The notes beneath the pieces are model-generated. The model saw only the letters and a list, made by a program, of their open reading frames with translations, was not told the origin of the DNA and made no database searches. The position numbers were made by a program, and so were the translations under genes. A stretch of 64,000 nt of DNA from Chloroflexi bacterium HGW-Chloroflexi-3 (GTDB lineage Bacteria; Chloroflexota; Anaerolineae; Anaerolineales; Anaerolineaceae): positions 62,001 to 126,000 of the forward strand of contig PHBX01000011.1 of assembly GCA_002842045.1 (NCBI GenBank), read 5' to 3'. Shown here piece by piece: positions 59,552 to 64,000 of this stretch. Every line of letters starts with the position of its first letter. Positions within the stretch are counted from its first letter, which is position 1.

Positions 59552-60724
59552 ATGAAAAAGCTTATCTTTCTTCTGGCGGGTTTCATTCTGGTAAGTGTAT
59601 TGTTCATCGGTGGTTTCCGTTCCACCGCGTTCGCTCAGGAAGCTGAGAAAATCAGCAGCCTGGAATTACTGGGAAAGGCGATTTTCTTCGATACTGATCT
59701 CTCGGTAAATGGCGCACAATCCTGTGCCACCTGCCATGCGCCAGAGGTAGGGTGGACAGGTCCGGATTCACAGGTGAATCTGGGGACAGTTGTTTATCAG
59801 GGAGCTTTACCAAACCATTTTGGTAATCGTAAACCGCCTGCATCCGGTTATGCAGGTGATAGCCCGGTACTTTTCTTTGATGAGGGTGCCGGGGAGTGGG
59901 TCGGTGGAATGTTCTGGGATGGACGCGCGACAGGAGAAATTTTAGGTGATCCTTTGGCGGAACAGGCACAAGGACCTTTCCTGAATCCACTGGAACAGGC
60001 TATACCGAATGCTCAGGTTCTGTGTATCCGGATCAAACAGGCAGATTATGCCGGTCTTTTCAAAGAGGTTTGGGGAGATCGTTCCCTCGACTGTGCAAAA
60101 GACTCAGCTGGTGTGTATGAACGTATTGGTAGGTCTGTCGCTGCTTATGAGCGAAGCGCTGAGGTTAATCCCTTCAGTTCCAAATTCGACATTTTCTGGG
60201 ATAACGCAGTGATGGCAGGAAAAGATGTGAGTAAAATCAAATTCTCCGGGGGAGGTGGAATGGGTTCAGGCATGGGACCCGGTGGTGGTGGTATCGCAGA
60301 CCCGAATCGCTGGCAAAATTTCCGTAACCTGGGTTTGGCAGCCTTCAATGATCCCAGCCGTGCAAATTGCGCTTCCTGCCATTCCATCGAGCCGGGATCA
60401 GCCGGTTATCCTCTATTTACCAGTTTCACTTATGACAATGTTGGAATGCCGAAAAATCCAGACAACCCGTTCTATACCATGCCGGAAGTATGGAATCCGG
60501 ATGGAGCAGACTTTGTGGATTATGGTCTGGGAGGATTTCTAAAGGGTGCTGGATATCCAGAAGTGGTGTATCAACAGGAGCTGGGAAAAATGAAAGTGCC
60601 ATCTCTGCGGAATGTGGATTTGCATGCCTCTGAGGATTTCGTCAAAGCCTATGGCCACAACGGCTATTTCAAATCACTGGAGGACATCATTCTTTTCTAT
60701 TCCTGGCGCGGATTAACACCATGA
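59552..60724 (+). CDS. Di-heme cytochrome c peroxidase/MauG-family protein (main part)
   Basis: Exported di-heme enzyme of 390 residues. The signal peptide is clear (KKLIFLLAGFILVSVLFIGG, cleavage near AFA). Heme sites are CATCH (about residue 58, peroxidatic domain, after ELLGKAIFFDTDLSVNGAQS) and CASCH (about residue 274). Other family patterns are GGMFWDGRATGEILGDPLAE, GRSVAAYERSAEVNPFSSKF and MKVPSLRNVDL. A Gly/Met-rich insert (GGGGMGSGMGPGGGG) lies between the domains. The reading frame stops at 60724 before the usual C-terminal helix, which continues in the next, overlapping frame. CGGGAG precedes the ATG. Confidence 0.85.
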   Translation: MKKLIFLLAGFILVSVLFIGGFRSTAFAQEAEKISSLELLGKAIFFDTDLSVNGAQSCATCHAPEVGWTGPDSQVNLGTVVYQGALPNHFGNRKPPASGYAGDSPVLFFDEGAGEWVGGMFWDGRATGEILGDPLAEQAQGPFLNPLEQAIPNAQVLCIRIKQADYAGLFKEVWGDRSLDCAKDSAGVYERIGRSVAAYERSAEVNPFSSKFDIFWDNAVMAGKDVSKIKFSGGGGMGSGMGPGGGGIADPNRWQNFRNLGLAAFNDPSRANCASCHSIEPGSAGYPLFTSFTYDNVGMPKNPDNPFYTMPEVWNPDGADFVDYGLGGFLKGAGYPEVVYQQELGKMKVPSLRNVDLHASEDFVKAYGHNGYFKSLEDIILFYSWRGLTP

Positions 60725-60930
60725 ATGGTGGTCTGGGCATGGGTGGTCGTGGAATGGATGGATGCGCCGGTGGCGGCATGGGAGACATGATGGAGATGAT
60801 GTGTGATCCGGAATTGTTCCCTGCACCAGAAGTTGACCAAAATCTTGCACAGATGAACCACTTCAATACGATGGATCAAAACAATATCCTGGCATTCTTG
60901 AAGACTTTGTCAGATGGGTATTTGGATTAA
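60721..60930 (+). CDS. C-terminal part of the di-heme peroxidase in a separate frame
   Basis: A 69-residue frame whose ATG overlaps the stop of the peroxidase gene (ATGA). It begins with a Gly/Met/Cys-rich stretch (MNGGLGMGGRGMDGCAGGGM) and then has FPAPEVDQNLAQMNHFNTMD and QNNILAFLKTLSDGYLD, which is the usual ending of MauG-type peroxidases. Either the enzyme is made as two coupled chains, or a single indel or frameshift separates them. The Gly/Met repeats on both sides make slippage plausible. Confidence 0.65.
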   Translation: MNGGLGMGGRGMDGCAGGGMGDMMEMMCDPELFPAPEVDQNLAQMNHFNTMDQNNILAFLKTLSDGYLD

Positions 60931-61011
60931 TTTAAAAGTTTTTTATGGAGGTGACTATAAGAATTCCAAGTATTAAACCAATGGCTTAACTGTGCGATAG
61001 CGAATGGAAAT

Positions 61012-61045
61012 CTAAACTCCAAATTAATTACGCTTTGGGGTTTAG
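61012..61045. terminator. Hairpin between the peroxidase and the GT-C-like gene
   Basis: CTAAACTCCAAA (61012-61023) pairs with TTTGGGGTTTAG (61034-61045), one G-U, 10-nt loop, A+T-rich on both sides. The rest of 60931-61094 shows nothing else. Confidence 0.5.
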
Positions 61046-61094
61046 AATTTAAATTAATGGGAGAGATCAGTTTGTTTTGATTTCTTGCGGTAAT

Positions 61095-63197
61095 TTATGG
61101 TTGGGTATTGCATTTGAGCAAATTCTCCACCTCATAGTTTACCTTTTCTTTATCAGATGAGTATTCAGTATCTGCAAATATTCTTTCCCAATTGGTACAA
61201 AGGAATGGGTCCATTTTTTCCGTTGAGAAGTAAGCCTTTTCAATGAGTGTGTAAGTTTGATCCCATTCTTGTAGATGTGCATACGCTTCAATGAAGGGTA
61301 AGTATTCGGGACCATAATTGGGTCTCATGTCTTCGTTTTCTGCAATTTTCCAATAGGATACGACATCCCCCCATTTTTCTTCTGATCTGGCTAAATCTGC
61401 AAGTTGGAAGTAATAACACCATTTTGGTGTGGGTTCTTCTCCAAAAATATCGATTGGAACGGGTCGTTCTTCATTAAGGATGAGATCGGTTTTAAATGTG
61501 TCAAATAATTGATTTTCAACAACCAACAACAGCGGTTCATCTTTATACACATTGTCCAAAACCTGAAGGCAACCGCGTGCAGGTTTATAAATAACCGGGA
61601 GGGAAAACTCCATACTGGAATTAAAACTTAGGTTACGAAATTGATGGTTAATATCCATATGCTCCGGATATATATTATTGGTGAAATCAAGAATGTCATC
61701 TGGGCCATCGAACCACCAATATTTCATTGTTTCACTGTTATGACCAGTTGCATACAACACATTGGTGGCGTAGGCAATTTGATAATCGGAACTAAACTGG
61801 AAAGGTGTATATGGCGAGAGGATGAAGACTCCTTCTACCAGCGCTGGTGCACGCCATTTCAATTGCCAAAAATAGTCTTTTGCATATTGCCAGGTAAGTG
61901 TGTATGTTCTTGCGGTACGAATTTGAAATGATACAGAAGCCATTAAGAACAGTGCCATAATGATACTAAAAATTGCATTTCTTTTCTTTCCAAACAACCA
62001 GGATGTAATCAACACGAAAATTGGAACGGCACCTAAAACTATACCAAACAAGAAGCGACTGGACCACAATCCTTTAATCGCCTGACGACCTACAGCCCAG
62101 ATTGGCAATCCGCCCAACAACATGGCAGCCAGACAAAGGGAAAGAATTAAAGCAGGGTATGGTACAGATTCACTTTCTGTGGAATTCTTTTTCTTAATCC
62201 ATTGCACCATAAATAAAAATGATAAACCAGCTACAAAAAAACCGACCAACCAAGAGAGAATGGTTGTCTTGGCATGAATATCAACATCTTCTGGAATAAT
62301 GGTTTGGGACCAAACATACATGACGGAATAAACAAGATCCTGTAAGATGATTTCAACTTGCTGAACCAATGCATCTAGCGGGTGTTGTTGAATGGCGCTC
62401 AGGATCCAGGGAGTATTTTTGACAATCATTCCTTCTTGTTGAATCAAAGGTAATACTGACATTCGAAAGATTACAAATAGGATAAAAATAAATAAATAGG
62501 GTAGCCAATTCAGGAAAGCTTTTTTAATTGCTACAGCGGTAATGGAATTTTCTCTTTTAAATATGTAAAAAAGAATCAATACTCGCAATAATTCCAGACC
62601 AGTGAAGTACTCTATAATCAACATTTGCAGCATAGCTAAGAATAAGGAAAAAATCAGATAGATCCAGCGATGTTTTAATTCCTGTACTGCTTTAATCATC
62701 AGCCATATTGATATACTAAAGAGAAGAAAACTAATGTAATGAACCATGCTGGTACGGATGACGAATTGTCGGGTAATTCCAGGATACACTCCTAATAATA
62801 AACCGATCCAACCAATCTCCAAAATATACTTCGGCCATAGACGCAGAAATGATTTGACAATAAAAAGTACGGCTGCCCAATTGATCAATAAACCTACTAA
62901 ATGCCAATTAATGGGTTTCGTGCCAATGAGTGGATTTAACAAGAAATGAATTATTGAAGAAAATGGACGATCAATGAGGAAGTAGCTCCAAATTTGGGGA
63001 AAACTAAACAGTTGCTTTTGCAGTAATACGCCTTCCCAGTCGTCATAATAAAACCCAAGGTTGGCTACCAGTAGTTTATGAGCTGCAAACATAACAAGAA
63101 ACAAAATTGCAGCATACAAAGGAAAACCTACTACTGGATTTATTAATTGGACGATGTGGTTGATTATATTGTTGATTGCAGATTTGAATTTTGTCAT
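61095..63197 (-). CDS. Polytopic GT-C-like membrane protein
   Basis: Membrane protein of 700 residues with about 11-13 helices up to residue 440 and a hydrophilic C-terminal part of about 260 residues. After the first helix the loop reads NLGFYYDDWEGVLLQKQL, an acidic pair in the position of the GT-C glycosyltransferase Asp motif. The C-terminal portion has helical, TPR-like features near the end (WGDVVSYWKIAENEDMRPNY, then FIEAYAHLQEWDQTYTLIE). It may transfer or flip sugar-lipids, but no substrate motif was recognised. The ATG is preceded by CCGGGGATTT. A distantly similar gene is at 10.8 kb. Confidence 0.65.
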   Translation of the reverse strand: MTKFKSAINNIINHIVQLINPVVGFPLYAAILFLVMFAAHKLLVANLGFYYDDWEGVLLQKQLFSFPQIWSYFLIDRPFSSIIHFLLNPLIGTKPINWHLVGLLINWAAVLFIVKSFLRLWPKYILEIGWIGLLLGVYPGITRQFVIRTSMVHYISFLLFSISIWLMIKAVQELKHRWIYLIFSLFLAMLQMLIIEYFTGLELLRVLILFYIFKRENSITAVAIKKAFLNWLPYLFIFILFVIFRMSVLPLIQQEGMIVKNTPWILSAIQQHPLDALVQQVEIILQDLVYSVMYVWSQTIIPEDVDIHAKTTILSWLVGFFVAGLSFLFMVQWIKKKNSTESESVPYPALILSLCLAAMLLGGLPIWAVGRQAIKGLWSSRFLFGIVLGAVPIFVLITSWLFGKKRNAIFSIIMALFLMASVSFQIRTARTYTLTWQYAKDYFWQLKWRAPALVEGVFILSPYTPFQFSSDYQIAYATNVLYATGHNSETMKYWWFDGPDDILDFTNNIYPEHMDINHQFRNLSFNSSMEFSLPVIYKPARGCLQVLDNVYKDEPLLLVVENQLFDTFKTDLILNEERPVPIDIFGEEPTPKWCYYFQLADLARSEEKWGDVVSYWKIAENEDMRPNYGPEYLPFIEAYAHLQEWDQTYTLIEKAYFSTEKMDPFLCTNWERIFADTEYSSDKEKVNYEVENLLKCNTQP

Positions 63198-63309
63198 AAA
63201 TCCCCGGAAAGAAAGTATGAATTTCTAATTATATACTGGATTTATCTTCGAAAACATAATTTCCCTGCCAACATGATTTGATTTATTTTCTTAAAAGATA
63301 ACCAAATAC

Positions 63310-63564
63310 TCAAAATAGCGCTTTAGCGTTATTAATGTTGTTTGAAACAACATGAACTTTGGTAATAAGATGCAATTTATTTTCCAAATTGTTAGTCACT
63401 GTGATTTTGGCAACGTAGTTTACGGATGAATCCCGGGATTGCTGAGAATTAACACCTAACTCATTATCCATTTTGTCCATCCCTTTTTTGTATTTCGGAA
63501 AATCATAGGGATTGTAGAAATGATCCACTTGGAATCTGGTAATGGAATAAAGCCAAAAACTCAT
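63310..63564 (-). CDS. Doubtful small ORF (84 aa)
   Basis: Open frame of 84 codons with no recognisable domain, no ribosome site and only weak protein-like character (VAKITVTNNLENKLHLITKV). It is the only candidate in the 447-bp gap between the GT-C-like and desaturase genes; the gap is otherwise A+T-rich without repeats. Confidence 0.2.
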   Translation of the reverse strand: MSFWLYSITRFQVDHFYNPYDFPKYKKGMDKMDNELGVNSQQSRDSSVNYVAKITVTNNLENKLHLITKVHVVSNNINNAKALF

Positions 63565-63644
63565 GACTAAAAATATGACTATGGGTGGATAAAACTAAAA
63601 GAAAAAACGATTACTGTTAACCTGATAAATTTTTGGAGGTCAAT

Positions 63645-64000
63645 ATGAACAAATCCCAGGTTTCAAAACCTACAATGAATAATCTCAAACCGTTTATAGC
63701 TCCTTACGCCAAAGCGAATACGAAGAAGGCTATCATCCAAATCTTCAATTCAGTTATTCCATATTTTGTGTTATGGGGGTTGATGATCTGGAGTCTCCAG
63801 TATTCATATTGGATTACATTCGGTTTGTCCATCCTGGCTGCATTGTTTTTGGTACGGGTTTTTATCCTTTTTCATGATTGTGGACATAATAGCTTGTTCC
63901 CATCCAAAAAGATGAATGCACTTATTGGTTTTTTTATAGGAGTTCTGGTTTTTACACCTTATGAACAATGGTCACGAACACATGCTATTCACCATGCTTC
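63645..64000 (+). CDS. Fatty acid desaturase, partial
   Basis: Membrane-bound di-iron fatty acyl desaturase, truncated by the right edge after about 118 residues. Two membrane helices are visible, followed by the first histidine box HDCGHNS and the second, RTHAIHHA. The third box lies beyond the window. The box sequences and position (HDCGHxS about 85 residues in) fit the delta-9/delta-12 acyl-lipid group. A perfect GGAGG lies 6 nt before ATG 63645. Cold adaptation of membranes is the likely role. Confidence 0.85.
   Translation, partial: MNKSQVSKPTMNNLKPFIAPYAKANTKKAIIQIFNSVIPYFVLWGLMIWSLQYSYWITFGLSILAALFLVRVFILFHDCGHNSLFPSKKMNALIGFFIGVLVFTPYEQWSRTHAIHHA

Overview
The window looks like a chromosomal segment from a bacterium of the phylum Chloroflexota, most likely class Anaerolineae; this is inferred from gene content, not from a marker gene. 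Pointers are a DUF3048 lipoprotein, a DUF5667 domain, Pro/Thr-rich linkers on secreted proteins, a BTAD (SARP-type) regulator, GT-C-like membrane proteins with an acidic YDDWE loop, and secreted proteins ending in a FLP...K tail. No rRNA, tRNA, CRISPR array, prophage or plasmid backbone was seen. Spacing between genes is typical of a chromosome and most genes have recognisable Shine-Dalgarno sites.

Layout. 0-13.9 kb: housekeeping and accessory genes (Fsr-like MFS permease cut by the left edge, deazaflavin-type oxidoreductase, a GGDEF-EAL receptor with both active sites degenerate, flavin reductase, a cupin joined to a dodecin remnant, L,D-transpeptidase, DUF4126/DUF2085 membrane pair, DUF3048 lipoprotein, DUF6056-like membrane protein, an orphan leader-peptide locus, and a DNA methyltransferase-acetyltransferase pair). 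14-24.6 kb: DEAD-box helicase behind an intrinsic terminator, HAD phosphatase, MscL with a zinc ribbon, a BaiN-like flavoprotein, a TetA-like MFS pump, two tandem MerR/B12 photoreceptor-type regulators, YjjX and DegV. 24.6-36.2 kb: a TetR-controlled GH13 amylase, a RAYT transposase embedded in its own REP/REPIN cluster, an aminotransferase, peptidase T, an alpha/beta hydrolase, a TPR protein, an FKBP and a histidine kinase-response regulator pair.

36.3-50.2 kb is the most distinctive part. A BTAD regulator carrying a degenerate GGDEF domain sits behind three 11-bp direct repeats and diverges from a small conserved protein, two large secreted beta-propeller-like proteins, and a run of redox genes: a fused cytochrome b, a Rieske protein, then 6-, 12- and 22-heme c-type cytochromes. 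Together these encode three cytochromes with 40 CXXCH sites in series behind a quinol-oxidising module, a plausible route for electrons from the menaquinol pool to the cell surface. A decayed paralogue of the 22-heme protein follows.

50.2-64 kb: a photolyase remnant, a MacAB-like efflux operon, a predicted HEWIH metallopeptidase, FmdB-like protein, guanylate kinase coupled to a rhomboid protease, then a gene graveyard (histidine kinase, NarL-type regulator and multicopper oxidase fragments), a di-heme peroxidase split into two overlapping frames, a GT-C-like membrane protein and a fatty acid desaturase cut by the right edge.

Two themes recur. Dispersed palindromic elements (at least six GTGTTTTTGG hairpins, a GTACGGGCG family and the RAYT-linked GTGCA-W-TGCAC family) occupy many intergenic gaps. 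Several genes are cut at clean deletion-like junctions or single indels (dodecin, cytochrome paralogue, photolyase, kinase, regulator, oxidase, peroxidase), which suggests recent genome erosion or, for some, assembly error.
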